Positions 43,411-52,946 are shown, counted from the first letter of the stretch. The stretch: 53,052 bases of DNA from Saprospiraceae bacterium (GCA_019694255.1 JAIBCI010000010.1:1-53052); one strand, 5' to 3'. The notes: generated by a model from the letters alone, not told the origin. Numbers and translations: made by a program.

Positions 43411-44565
43411 CTAGATACTAATGGTGTGCCAAGGTAAAACGGCATAATTGCTTCTGTTTTGGCTGGTATCTCCACCATATATTAAATACCTGTTTACTTC
43501 GTTTGGGTCTGCTAGTTTTGTAAAATAATCAAGGCTTTTAAACATCGTAGAACTAACGGTAGTGCTGGCCTTTATTTCAAAGATATTGATCTTGCCATTT
43601 TCTATAAATAGTACATCTACCTCATTGCCATGTGAATCACGCCAAAAGTATAATGTGCGAAATAAATTTTTGTGGGCAATTTGCTTTTGCATTTCTGCCA
43701 CAATAAAATTTTCAAATAAGTGGCCCCATGATCTTTCCATAGGGCTAAGACTGTTTTCTTTGTAATTGAGCAAATAACAAAGCAATCCGGTATCATAAAA
43801 ATACAGTTTAGGACTTTTAATAATTCGCTTGCTGTAATTATTAAAAAAAGGGGGCAACATAAAAATGATGTAGCTTGCTTCGAGTAAACTTAGCCATTGG
43901 CGACAGGTGGTATGGCTTACTCCGGTATCCCTGGCCAAATCATTATAATTCAATAATTGGCCGGCTCTGCTTGCACAAATTCTAATAAATCGCACAAATG
44001 TGTTCATGTCATGGATATTTTTCAATTCGGTGATGTCTCGCTTTATATAGGTGTCAAAGTAATCCTTAAAATATCTTGTCGGATGAATATCTCTGTCGTA
44101 AATGGCGGGATAAGCCCCTGTAAAGATTTGTTCTGACAGATTTTCTTTTAAAATATTTACTTTTTTCATTTCTTCAATATCAAAGGGGAATAAAGTAAAC
44201 AGGGCAACTCTCCCGGACAAACTTTGCGTAATATTGTGTAGCAGATGAAAATTTTGTGATCCGCTGAGAATAAAGCGGCCCATTGTTTTGTCTCGATCGA
44301 CAATATCCTGTAAATACGAAAACAGTTGTGGTACTCTCTGCGCTTCATCAAAAATCACAAAAGAGTTATATTCTTTTAAAAATCCCTTGGTGTCTTGCAA
44401 AGCATATTCTCGAATATCCGGATTTTCAAGGGACAAATAAGTATAGTCTTTGAATGCTTCCTTCATTAAAGTGGTTTTACCAGACTGACGAGGGCCTGTG
44501 ACCGCTAAAACAGGATACTTACTTTTTTGAGCCAACACATCTATATGTAAAGTCCTTTGGATCAT
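43411..44565 (-). CDS. AAA-type ATPase with DUF4143 domain
   Basis: 384 residues. Walker A in VTGPRQSGKTTLMKEA, Walker B in FVIFDEAQRVP, sensor SGSQNFHLL, then a winged-helix-like middle and the DUF4143 C-terminus with FENFIVAEMQKQ and YFWRDSHGNEVDVLF, which resembles a PD-(D/E)xK nuclease-like fold with uncertain activity. Large paralogous family in Bacteroidota, often flanked by repeats; role unknown. Its start is preceded within 120 bp by four tandem 22-bp repeats. Confidence 0.9.
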   Translation of the reverse strand: MIQRTLHIDVLAQKSKYPVLAVTGPRQSGKTTLMKEAFKDYTYLSLENPDIREYALQDTKGFLKEYNSFVIFDEAQRVPQLFSYLQDIVDRDKTMGRFILSGSQNFHLLHNITQSLSGRVALFTLFPFDIEEMKKVNILKENLSEQIFTGAYPAIYDRDIHPTRYFKDYFDTYIKRDITELKNIHDMNTFVRFIRICASRAGQLLNYNDLARDTGVSHTTCRQWLSLLEASYIIFMLPPFFNNYSKRIIKSPKLYFYDTGLLCYLLNYKENSLSPMERSWGHLFENFIVAEMQKQIAHKNLFRTLYFWRDSHGNEVDVLFIENGKINIFEIKASTTVSSTMFKSLDYFTKLADPNEVNRYLIYGGDTSQNRSNYAVLPWHTISI

Positions 44566-44606
44566 TATTTCACGTTAATTTCACCAGTAAAATTATTAAT
44601 AAATTC

Positions 44607-44694
44607 AAAATACACATGATATTGATGTAGAATGCACATAAAATAAATTCAAAATGCACATGTTATTAATACAAAATACACATCTAATAATTAG
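44607..44694. repeat. four tandem 22-bp direct repeats upstream of the DUF4143 ATPase gene
   Basis: The core AAAATRCACAT occurs at 44607, 44629 (AGAATGCACAT), 44651 and 44673, exactly 22 bp apart each time, with AT-rich spacers of weaker similarity. On the gene strand the core reads ATGTGYATTTT. The array begins 42 bp upstream of the start codon. Iteron-like spacing near two helical turns points to cooperative binding of a regulator, possibly the ATPase itself. Confidence 0.85.
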
Positions 44695-44920
44695 AAAATG
44701 AGCAGACTGATAAACGAATATATTGAACAAAAACAATAATATACATATATTAGAAAATATTAATATAAGGAGTCTGAATCGTGACAGGTTCCGCTAAACC
44801 GAAGAAAGAAAGACTTGCGACAGTGGGACTCGCGCCTTTAGAGGGGAATAAATTGTGCCAACAATTCGCAATCTTGAAGAAGGGAAGACATTATTTTATG
44901 ACGACGCAGGCCTCATAAAT

Positions 44921-44951
44921 AAAAAAAACCGGAAGGCATGGCCTCCCGGTT
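44921..44951 (-). terminator. intrinsic terminator of the HYR/lectin gene
   Basis: On the minus strand AACCGGGAGGC, loop CAT, GCCTTCCGGTT followed by eight T. Stem of 11 positions with one G-U pair. About 43 bp after the stop codon. Confidence 0.9.
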
Positions 44952-44994
44952 CATCAAAAAAGACTTAAGGTATTAGTTCTTTAATCGTTCTATA

Positions 44995-47900
44995 TTAATG
45001 CATGACGCTGAGTTTACTAACCACTTTGCTGTTGTGTGAATCTTCAAGCGTCACAAAATACAATCCGTTTGACCATTCCGATACATTGAGTAAGTAGGAG
45101 GATTGTGTAACAGCTGTTTCGTATACTTGTAATCCGTCTGCAGTATAAATCCTGAGCATTGCTTTTTCTGCACTGATTACATTCACTTGAACTATTTCAC
45201 TGGCTGGATTGGGAATGAGTTCAATCGATGGTTCCGGAAATAAGCGGGTGAGAGGTTCTTGATCAAGCAATACATTGGGATCAGCGTGTCCGTTGAGGCT
45301 AACTGCGTCCAAAGATATACGCAACAGGCTTGTTACATCAGGTACAAGCGTATTTTTGTTGATGTTGATACAGTAGTCTTCTACCTCTCCATAACTGAAA
45401 ATACAACATGAATTACCGGGATAGCCACCGTAGGCCATGCTCACCCTCATTCTGGTATTGGTCATCGTGCACTGACAGTTCCACGGCAAAGTAATCGTAC
45501 CGCACAAAGTTCCGTTACCATAACCATAAGCCACGAATTCATCGGCATCTAGAAAATCACCGTCGGCATTGTAGTCGATCCAGACTTTCCAATATACCGT
45601 GTAGACGTTGTTGCTGAATCCAGGCGTAAGACACAGATCGTAGGTCTTCCCCCATTTTAATTCTCCGCATGGAGTTGGATAATATGCATATCCTCCCGAA
45701 GATCCGGTGGTGTTATTAATGTTCGCAAGACTCACATTCTTGATCCACATGAAGCCGCAATTCTGAGCTCTCGATTCACAATACTTCGAATTGTTGCATT
45801 TGACGGTGACGTTAAAACTACAGGTATCGGTGTATTGACCTTGCGTCGCGACATAAGTGATTTTTGTTGTTCCGCACTTAAACAATGATCCACAAGGCGG
45901 TCCTTCAATCTGGCTGATTGTATAACAAGGAATTTCACAGATAAACTCGCGATAGGTATTGGCATATTGATCATTCCAGGTCCCATCCGGCAGCATCTCT
46001 ACAAAATCCTGATCGCCATTGGCATTGTTGGGTTGACCCGCATACCAATTGGTGTAATTAACCGATGACTGGTCTACCCATTCAAAAAATCCTTCGATGT
46101 TGGAATCGTGCAATCCGATGTAAGCTGTCCCACCCATCAACTTACTCGCTACAAAAGTATTTTCATCCGCGCTATTGATAACACACAAGTATCCCCCCAA
46201 ACTACTGCAAATGGCGCGTGCCGCGGTCCAGGTTTCAGTTGTTTTGGAACAGTAATATTTGCTGCCGTTCCAGGTCCCCATATAAATAAATCCCTTGAGT
46301 GAGTCTTGACAGGAACCGCAAGTGGTGACTTTGGGATGCGACCAGTTGACATAGGCACCAGGCAAATAGGGATCCGTTCTTTCCACCACAATATCCTGTG
46401 GGCAATCGATCTGTAGACCTGCACCGAGCACTGTGATCCGAAAGCTATGGTTTATGGAATTACCGCAAGGATCTTTGGCCGTATAAACAACAACGGTAGT
46501 TCCTGCCGGAAATTTCTGACCTGGTACATAATTACTCGTAATCTGCACCATTCCACCGCAGTTGTCGGTCGCAGTTGGTGGAATCCAAGTCACTGCTTTT
46601 TCACATTCACCATTGGCCTGAACGGTGATATCCGGAGGACAATAGCTCCATACAGGAGGGGTCTTATCGATCAGGTCAATGAGCTGGTTGCATTCCACAA
46701 AGTTTTTCGGATCATTCGGATCGGTCGCACGCCAGATGCGAATGAATTTTTTCGCATTGAGGCAATAGGAGTAGATGTTGAGCAGGGAATCCCTGAAGGA
46801 TAAAATAGGCTGAGGGCATCCCGGAGCGCCAGGCTCAGCGGTAGCTGTTCCGGAGATATTGGTGCCACATTGTTCTGTTGGGCATCCTTTATAATCCGGC
46901 GGGCAAATAATTTTTGGTTTGGTATTACAACAGGTATTCACAACCGTGATGGTGAAGATGTGCTGAATTGTATTACCACAATCGTCCTGTGCTGTATAGT
47001 TGACAGTCGTTGTACCTACCGGAAAAGCGTAACCCGGTGCGAAATTGGAAGTCAATTGTACGTGCCCACAGTTGTCGCTAACGGCCGGTGGTGTCCAGAT
47101 GACTACCGCCTTGCAATCGATCGTATTTGTATTGACGGTAATGTTGGCGGGGCAAGCATTGAAGACGGGTGGCGTCACGTCTTTTAATTCGATCAATTGT
47201 ACGCAGTATGCCACAAGATTCGAATCATTCGGATCGGTTGCTTTCCATTTACGAAATAGCATTTTTGAACCTGGACAAGTGTAATTAACAACACTGTCGG
47301 TGTAACTGACAACCGGTGTGCCACATCCCGGATTGGGTTTGGTCGCAATCGCAGTGCCAGTTACGAGTGGTTCAGTAGAGGTCCCCGGACAGCCTGTAAA
47401 GTTGAGTGGGCACTGGATTAGCGGCTGGTTATGGCAGCAAGGGGTGACGGTAATCAGAAAAGATGCCGTTACGAAATTGCCACAGTCATCCGATGCCGTG
47501 TAAGTAATGGTGTTTACTCCTTCAGAGAAAAGACTACCCGGCACAAAGTTGGATGTCAACTTCACTTTTCCGCAATTGTCTGTGGATACGGGTGGTGTCC
47601 AGATTACCATCGCTTTGCAATCGACAGAAGGATTGACCGTAATATTGGATGGCATTCCGGTAATCGAGGGTGCAATTTGATCTTTGAACTCGATATGCTG
47701 TGTACAGCTACTAAAAAGCGTTGAGTCATAGGGATCCGCCGCTTTCCAGATCCTGATCAGATTCAAAGCACCCGGGCAGGGGCCTTTGGACAATACAGAA
47801 TCACGGTAGCTGATCGAAGGTTGATTGCAGGAACTGTCCCCCTGAACAACGATGGGTTTGCCAGTGTGTTCTTCATTCAGGCTGTCACCCGGGCATCCGC

Positions 47901-48579
47901 TAAAATCAGCCGGGCACTGGATTTTGGGTTTTGTTTTGCAACAGGTACCGCTGACAGTAATGCTAAATGCACAGGAACTGGTATTACCGCAAAGGTCTTC
48001 CGCGAGATAAGTCACTGTTGTAACCCCAATGGGGAAAGCATCACCGCTGATGTGAGTGACGGTAAGAAAAAGCTTGCCGCAATTATCAGTCACAGTCGGG
48101 GCACTCCAGGTTACATGTGCTTTGCAGTCTGAACCCGCCTTAACATCAATCGAGCCAGGGCAATTGTTAAGCTGGGGACTTTCCTTATCAGAAAGAATAA
48201 TTTTCTGAAGACACGAAGAGGTGAGATTGGGGTTTTGAGGATCTGTCGCCGTCCAGGTTCTTCTGAGCTCGATGGCCCCACTACAAGGGCCGACGCTTAT
48301 GGTATCATCGTGATAACTCATCACAGGAGGTGAACAATTAGGCCCTCCCGGTGCACCGGTTGCAAACCCTGTATTGGAAGGATTAAGGGAAGCGCTGGGG
48401 CAGGCAACAAAGTCCGGAGGACAGGTAATGATTGGATTTGAATTGCATGCATTTTGATGCAAAAACGTCATGAGGCTCCAGAACCTGGATCTAGGCTGGG
48501 CATGCAGCGTCAGCATCAGTGCACCCAGCATCATGGTTAAGGTAGTTCTTAAAAGGCTTTGGGGGAGTAGTTTTTTCAT
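44995..48579 (-). CDS. large secreted protein: HYR repeats, C-type lectin, GEVED, T9SS type A
   Basis: 1194 residues from ATG 48579; an upstream start at 48603 only adds a non-signal stretch. Signal peptide about 1-29. Residues 35-730 hold about five HYR units, each with a Cys pair, CPPDITVQANGECEKAVTWI-like openings and DNCG ... FPVGTTTVNYTA-like ends. Then a C-type lectin domain (YYCSKTTETWTAARAICSSL, EFICEIPC), a GEVED domain (VWIDYNADGDFLDADEFVAY, YGEVEDYCI) and a sorting domain (IELIPNPASEIVQVNVI, WSNGLYFVTLED). Typical adhesin or matrix-binding architecture on the cell surface. Internal repeats at the DNA level are diverged. Confidence 0.9.
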   Translation of the reverse strand: MKKLLPQSLLRTTLTMMLGALMLTLHAQPRSRFWSLMTFLHQNACNSNPIITCPPDFVACPSASLNPSNTGFATGAPGGPNCSPPVMSYHDDTISVGPCSGAIELRRTWTATDPQNPNLTSSCLQKIILSDKESPQLNNCPGSIDVKAGSDCKAHVTWSAPTVTDNCGKLFLTVTHISGDAFPIGVTTVTYLAEDLCGNTSSCAFSITVSGTCCKTKPKIQCPADFSGCPGDSLNEEHTGKPIVVQGDSSCNQPSISYRDSVLSKGPCPGALNLIRIWKAADPYDSTLFSSCTQHIEFKDQIAPSITGMPSNITVNPSVDCKAMVIWTPPVSTDNCGKVKLTSNFVPGSLFSEGVNTITYTASDDCGNFVTASFLITVTPCCHNQPLIQCPLNFTGCPGTSTEPLVTGTAIATKPNPGCGTPVVSYTDSVVNYTCPGSKMLFRKWKATDPNDSNLVAYCVQLIELKDVTPPVFNACPANITVNTNTIDCKAVVIWTPPAVSDNCGHVQLTSNFAPGYAFPVGTTTVNYTAQDDCGNTIQHIFTITVVNTCCNTKPKIICPPDYKGCPTEQCGTNISGTATAEPGAPGCPQPILSFRDSLLNIYSYCLNAKKFIRIWRATDPNDPKNFVECNQLIDLIDKTPPVWSYCPPDITVQANGECEKAVTWIPPTATDNCGGMVQITSNYVPGQKFPAGTTVVVYTAKDPCGNSINHSFRITVLGAGLQIDCPQDIVVERTDPYLPGAYVNWSHPKVTTCGSCQDSLKGFIYMGTWNGSKYYCSKTTETWTAARAICSSLGGYLCVINSADENTFVASKLMGGTAYIGLHDSNIEGFFEWVDQSSVNYTNWYAGQPNNANGDQDFVEMLPDGTWNDQYANTYREFICEIPCYTISQIEGPPCGSLFKCGTTKITYVATQGQYTDTCSFNVTVKCNNSKYCESRAQNCGFMWIKNVSLANINNTTGSSGGYAYYPTPCGELKWGKTYDLCLTPGFSNNVYTVYWKVWIDYNADGDFLDADEFVAYGYGNGTLCGTITLPWNCQCTMTNTRMRVSMAYGGYPGNSCCIFSYGEVEDYCININKNTLVPDVTSLLRISLDAVSLNGHADPNVLLDQEPLTRLFPEPSIELIPNPASEIVQVNVISAEKAMLRIYTADGLQVYETAVTQSSYLLNVSEWSNGLYFVTLEDSHNSKVVSKLSVMH

Positions 48580-48729
48580 CTCTATTGAATTAAAGTTAAA
48601 CAATACCTAAATGAAAAAACAAAGCGTATTTTGATCTGAGCCAAAAAGCCTTCCTTCCTGAAATCCTAACAAAAATAGAGGATAAACACATGCCCGTCGT
48701 TAAAATTTTATTAAAAACAGGATTTTAAT

Positions 48730-48745
48730 TACGAAACACTTCGTA
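48730..48745. promoter_or_regulatory. candidate BlaI operator
   Basis: TACGAAACACTTCGTA, inverted arms TACGAA/TTCGTA around 4 nt, 45 bp upstream of the BlaI-type start codon. BlaI/MecI dimers bind TAC-rich dyads in their own promoters, so autoregulation is likely. Binding not shown. Confidence 0.5.
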
Positions 48746-48790
48746 TTAAGAATCAAAATGTTATTTTTGTTCTAACAAACCAAGTCAATC

Positions 48791-49174
48791 ATGACAGATC
48801 ATCTCAGGCCTACCCAGGCTGAACTTGAAATACTCCAGGTGTTATGGAAATCCGGCGCATCGACCGTCAAACAGGTCAACGAGTACCTGAATGAAAAGAA
48901 GCCAAGAGGATATACCACGACCCTCAAACTGATGCAGATCATGGCTGAAAAGGGATTGGTAGACCGCACCGCGGACGGTAAACTGCATATCTATACCGCC
49001 CGATATGCCGAAGATCAGGTCAAAAAATCAGTTGTGAGCAGCCTTGTCGATCAGGTCTTTGAAGGAGCAGCAATGGAACTGGTGATCCAGGCATTGGGTA
49101 ATTACAAGCCCAGCCACGAGGAAATCAGTGAACTCAAATCGCTGCTTGATCAATTGGAAAACAATCAAAAGTAG
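48791..49174 (+). CDS. BlaI/MecI/CopY family transcriptional repressor
   Basis: 127 residues. Winged helix: RPTQAELEILQVLWKSGAST, VKQVNEYLNEKKPRGYTTTL, then LKLMQIMAEKGLVDR and the C-terminal dimerisation helices. The linker near residues 95-105 would be the cleavage zone for the partner protease. Followed immediately by the M56 protease gene. In this system a membrane sensor-protease cleaves the repressor to derepress the operon. Confidence 0.93.
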   Translation: MTDHLRPTQAELEILQVLWKSGASTVKQVNEYLNEKKPRGYTTTLKLMQIMAEKGLVDRTADGKLHIYTARYAEDQVKKSVVSSLVDQVFEGAAMELVIQALGNYKPSHEEISELKSLLDQLENNQK

Positions 49175-49180
49175 TTGCTT

Positions 49181-50659
49181 ATGAATCCCAGCATCAACCA
49201 GATGGAAATCTTGCAGGAATATCTTGCAGGCAGTATTCTGCGAAGTCTATTTGACGGAGCTGTTGCCATCATTGCGCTTTTGATTTTGGAAAACATTCCG
49301 TTAAGCATTACCCATCGCGTCAGACATCATATATATAAGGTATCGATGATTCTGTTGCTATTTACTTCAGTAGCCGGTGAAGCTCTGGTGTCCTATTCCG
49401 GAAAACTGATACAGTGGATTCCTTACCTGTATCGAACGTCAGCATTTATAGAGTTCATCAACTATGTATGGCTGGCCGGGGTAGGCATATTAGCCTTCCG
49501 CTGGCTATTGTCAGAGGCGTTAATCAGAAGACTGAAAACCAAAGCTTCCAGTCTATGGCCTTCCGCATGGAAGAAATTAATCGACCGATGTTACGCAAGT
49601 ATCCATTCAGGATTTCGCCCCAGGCTTCTACATCATCAGGGTGTAGGCTCTGCCTTTGTCGCCGGTATGATCAGGCCGGTGGTTATTTTTCCGACGGCAT
49701 GGGTTAACCGCTTATCGGCCGAAGAAGCTGAATGTGTTTTGCTGCATGAACTGGCGCATCTCAATGCCAAGGATCATATGATGAATCTGGTCTGCGCTAT
49801 TTCTGAAATCTTGTTGTTCTTTAATCCGGCGATTCATTTTATTATTGGCAGAATCAGAATTCAACGGGAAATCTGTGCCGATGAATCCGTGATCCGAAAG
49901 ACACAAAATCCGGTCTCCTATGCCCGATTGCTGGTCAACCTTGGCGAATCAACCCTGCCTTCACCAGCGCTGACATTTGGCTCCGTTCCCCGGCAACTGA
50001 CCATACGTATCAAGGAAATACTTCAGCCGGGAAAGCAAGTCATTCGTTCAGGATCTTCTTATGCGCTGGTGTTGCTGTGCCTTTTTGGTGCCTGGACCGT
50101 TGGTTTATACCAACCGCCTGCAAAAAGTCTGGCAATTCATCATATTCCTCAAAGTGAACAGTGCAATAAGTCAAAAGAAATTTTTGCAACGGTTCATCCC
50201 AACAGAGTTATAGCATCCAAAAGAACGGTAGCGTCTTCCCGGAAAATGAGCAATATTGAATTGCGTAATCCTTCTATTGAATTGAGCCAAAGCAACCCAA
50301 CCGTTGAGGAAGAGTTTATTTCAAATGATGAAGCGCTATCCACAGATTACGGGATCGATCTAAGTCCTCAGGACCGATTTTCTATTCCGCATGAAATCAT
50401 GAATGAAATGCACTCCCTTCGCGATTCAGTACACGCGGTGATTTTGTTTGATAATGATGAAGCCGATGATCATGCCGCAGGTTCAACCGTCAGAAGAATT
50501 CAGGAAAGCAGGATTTTTAGTCAGGATAAAGACATCCGATCATTATTGGGAAATCCCAGAAAAGTGGTTCGCTATATTATGATCAAGGATCAGACCAAGA
50601 CCATTATGAGTTACTCTTCCGGATATCAACAGATTTATCAAATTTCAACAATTAACTAA
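49181..50659 (+). CDS. M56 family membrane metallopeptidase (BlaR1-like, without penicillin-binding sensor)
   Basis: 492 residues from ATG 49181; a TTG at 49175 abuts the repressor stop. Three or four membrane helices in residues 15-120 and one near 215, zinc motif VLLHELAHLNAKDH, third ligand in REICADESVIRK, and a later membrane helix (about 285-305). The C-terminal 180 residues are poorly conserved and lack the SxxK penicillin-binding domain of BlaR1, so the signal is not a beta-lactam bound by that domain. It probably cleaves the BlaI-type repressor upstream. The PDZ protein gene follows by 11 bp. Confidence 0.88.
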   Translation: MNPSINQMEILQEYLAGSILRSLFDGAVAIIALLILENIPLSITHRVRHHIYKVSMILLLFTSVAGEALVSYSGKLIQWIPYLYRTSAFIEFINYVWLAGVGILAFRWLLSEALIRRLKTKASSLWPSAWKKLIDRCYASIHSGFRPRLLHHQGVGSAFVAGMIRPVVIFPTAWVNRLSAEEAECVLLHELAHLNAKDHMMNLVCAISEILLFFNPAIHFIIGRIRIQREICADESVIRKTQNPVSYARLLVNLGESTLPSPALTFGSVPRQLTIRIKEILQPGKQVIRSGSSYALVLLCLFGAWTVGLYQPPAKSLAIHHIPQSEQCNKSKEIFATVHPNRVIASKRTVASSRKMSNIELRNPSIELSQSNPTVEEEFISNDEALSTDYGIDLSPQDRFSIPHEIMNEMHSLRDSVHAVILFDNDEADDHAAGSTVRRIQESRIFSQDKDIRSLLGNPRKVVRYIMIKDQTKTIMSYSSGYQQIYQISTIN

Positions 50660-50670
50660 ATATACCTTAT

Positions 50671-51609
50671 ATGAAAAAACTGACATTCGTATTGATGACA
50701 CTGGCCTCACTCACCCTGGCGACAGCTCAGAATAACGATCACAGAGAAAATTCAAAAAAAGAAATTCAGAAAAAAGTGATCATCATCAAAGGTGATAACC
50801 TTGATGTTGACAGTCTGCTGAAGGCAGAAGACCTGGAGACGGAACTCATCAATGACATGGATATGAACATGGAACACGAAAAAATGGTCTCCGTGGAAAT
50901 GCAGCCGGGTAACAAGGCTGTACTTGGTATACAAGCTGAAGATGCAGGTGGCAATAATGGAGCCAGCATCACTCAGGTTATGGATGGAAGTGGTGCTGAA
51001 AAGGCTGGTCTGGAAGAAGGTGATATCATTCTCAAGATCAACAATAACAGGGTTGCAGATTTTGATGAGTTGATCAACAGACTTTCCGGATTCAGACCTG
51101 GAGATAAGGTTAAGGTCAAATTACTGAGAGGTGGCCAGGAAATTAGTAAGACTGTAACGTTGGGCAAGCCTTCTGCAGAATTGGCAAGACCTTCCTGCTG
51201 TGCCGGTAAATCCTGTAAAAATGTTGAAAAGAAAATTATTATCCGCAAAGACAAAGACGGATCTCAGGGAATGATTGAAATTCCGGAAGGAGATTCTGAT
51301 CGAAAAGTCATAATTCGTGAGAATAGAATTAATCGCGAGGAGCAATCTAACAGAAATCTCAATGTTTCTGTTTTAGTGGGCAGCCCGAATCCAAACAAAG
51401 GACAATTAAATATTTCCTTCGAGGGGGACAAAGCGCCATTTACCATAAAAGTTGTGGATCTCAACGGTAAAGAAATCTATAGTGAAAAAGTTGACAATGA
51501 CTCCGGGCAGTACAGCAAGCAGATCGAACTGGATAAGGCCAAAGGGACCTTATTGATCCAGGTTCTACAATCAGGCAAAACAAGTACCGCAAAGATTATT
51601 ATGGAATAA
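50671..51609 (+). CDS. secreted PDZ-domain protein with T9SS type A sorting domain
   Basis: 312 residues. Signal peptide 1-19. Acidic/basic N-terminal segment, then a PDZ domain (about 85-168: AVLGIQAED, GSGAEKAGLEEGDIILKI, DKVKVKLLRGGQEISKTVTL), a Cys-containing linker (CCAGKSC) and a sorting domain (NVSVLVGSPNPNKGQLNISF ... TLLIQVLQSGKTSTAKIIME). No protease domain, so the PDZ probably binds C-terminal peptides or modulates a partner outside the cell. Third gene of the BlaI-M56 operon, so it may be the regulated output, or feed a stress signal back to the M56 protease. Confidence 0.85.
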   Translation: MKKLTFVLMTLASLTLATAQNNDHRENSKKEIQKKVIIIKGDNLDVDSLLKAEDLETELINDMDMNMEHEKMVSVEMQPGNKAVLGIQAEDAGGNNGASITQVMDGSGAEKAGLEEGDIILKINNNRVADFDELINRLSGFRPGDKVKVKLLRGGQEISKTVTLGKPSAELARPSCCAGKSCKNVEKKIIIRKDKDGSQGMIEIPEGDSDRKVIIRENRINREEQSNRNLNVSVLVGSPNPNKGQLNISFEGDKAPFTIKVVDLNGKEIYSEKVDNDSGQYSKQIELDKAKGTLLIQVLQSGKTSTAKIIME

Positions 51610-51628
51610 GTATTCCGGAGATATTTTG

Positions 51629-51661
51629 AAAAAGGCAGCCTTCCCCGGGTTGCCTTTTTTT
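51629..51661 (+). terminator. intrinsic terminator after the BlaI-M56-PDZ operon
   Basis: AAAAAGGCAGCC, short loop TTCCCC, GGGTTGCCTTTTTTT. Stem of about 10 pairs with one G-U, ending in seven T. Confidence 0.85.
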
Positions 51662-51748
51662 GTTGACGGGAACTTTAGGCCTGTTCATGGTGTTTTAGCA
51701 GCGAAATAGTATTTTGCACTGTTTTTCAAAACCATTAAAACCCAGGTC

Positions 51749-52765
51749 ATGAGACTAACTGTATTTTCAAGAATCTTAATCATTGCCCTGATCCTCGGGC
51801 TCATCTATTATCTCATTCAAAAGTATCAGCCACAGATACTTGAAAAAGCAGGTCATAAGACTGAGTTGCCCACTTCATCCGGTGAGGGTACTTCCTCCAA
51901 TGACAATACCTCAGGTGCTGGTTCAGGCCAATCATCTGCTGCGAAAGAAGCCGACAACAGACCTGTCTTTTCTTATACTGCACCAGTACCGGTCAACGGC
52001 AAATTGCGTGGCGTGGTAGAACTCGGCGCTGCGGGTTTCAACTCCTTCATAATTAATATGGATGAACAGAAACACTGGAAATTAGAGAAGTCAGAATTTG
52101 GTTCCAGCCTTGTACATGAAAACATGGCCACTGATGATGATATCCGCAACGGGTTAAAGAACTATATCCGTCAAATGATTGACTTTGGTGTGAGTGGTAA
52201 GGATATACACTTTGTAGTGAGTTCCGGCGCAAAAAACGAACCATCTGTTGTAAAAATTACAAAAAACCTTAAAAGCCTGGGATACTTTGTCAATGAGGTT
52301 ACGGCCGCACAGGAAGGCACGTATGGCTTGAAATGTGTCATGCCACAGGTTCTGGAATCAGAATCCTTTATGGTCGACATTGGGTCCGGAAATACCAAGA
52401 TTTCCAGTTCCAATAACGGAAAAATTGCTGCTTTCGAAACACACGGGTCCAAGTATTTTCAAAAATCCACGCCAGACCAGCAAGTGTACAATGATGTCAG
52501 GACCACTGTTGCACAGGTTCCTCAAGGCAATCGCAAATACTGTTTTATCATTGGAGGTATACCTTTCGAGCTTGCAAAGCAAGTCAGGGAAGGTAAAGAA
52601 CGCTATACCGTCTTGAAAGCGCCATCTGAGTATACTGCCAACGGTGAGAAACAGCGCGCGGGTCTTAATATCTATAAAGCAGTATATGATGAGACCGGTT
52701 GCAAAACCTTTATCTTCGACTGGGATGCCAATTTTACAATCGGATTCCTGCTTGACCTGAGATAA
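51749..52765 (+). CDS. membrane-anchored protein with ASKHA (Ppx/GppA- or actin-like) fold
   Basis: 338 residues. One membrane helix at 6-24 (FSRILIIALILGLIYYLI), a Ser/Gly/Thr-rich linker to about 75, then a domain with two phosphate-loop-like segments: GVVELGAAGFNSFII and FMVDIGSGNTKISSS. Between them stand VVSSGAKNEPS and NEVTAAQEGTYGL, placed as the connect and Ppx-type Glu segments. The C-terminus (TFIFDWDANFTIGFLLDLR) lacks a further catalytic domain. The topology places the domain outside the cytoplasm if the helix is a signal anchor, where ATP is absent, so it may be a non-enzymatic derivative or face inward. Own promoter and terminator. Confidence 0.65.
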   Translation: MRLTVFSRILIIALILGLIYYLIQKYQPQILEKAGHKTELPTSSGEGTSSNDNTSGAGSGQSSAAKEADNRPVFSYTAPVPVNGKLRGVVELGAAGFNSFIINMDEQKHWKLEKSEFGSSLVHENMATDDDIRNGLKNYIRQMIDFGVSGKDIHFVVSSGAKNEPSVVKITKNLKSLGYFVNEVTAAQEGTYGLKCVMPQVLESESFMVDIGSGNTKISSSNNGKIAAFETHGSKYFQKSTPDQQVYNDVRTTVAQVPQGNRKYCFIIGGIPFELAKQVREGKERYTVLKAPSEYTANGEKQRAGLNIYKAVYDETGCKTFIFDWDANFTIGFLLDLR

Positions 52766-52789
52766 TAGTCTTACCCTTCCTAGAATATG

Positions 52790-52817
52790 AACCCTGCCCA
52801 AAGCAGGGTTTTTTTTT
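52790..52817 (+). terminator. intrinsic terminator after the ASKHA-fold gene
   Basis: AACCCTGC, 5-nt loop, GCAGGGTT followed by seven more T. Perfect 8-bp stem, 25 bp after the stop codon. Confidence 0.92.
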
Positions 52818-52946
52818 ATACTACGATCAATTGAAAAATAATGATGAATCATTACCGGCTATCTATGATAAAAAGCGCTATCACTTTTGAAAATCTTTTC
52901 ATTATTAAATCGTGCTCACATTGAATTAATTTACTGAATTAGGCAT

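Noticed and set aside
44607-44694. CRISPR array
   Set aside because: Period is only 22 bp including spacer, the spacers are not unique protospacer-sized sequences, and no cas genes are present.
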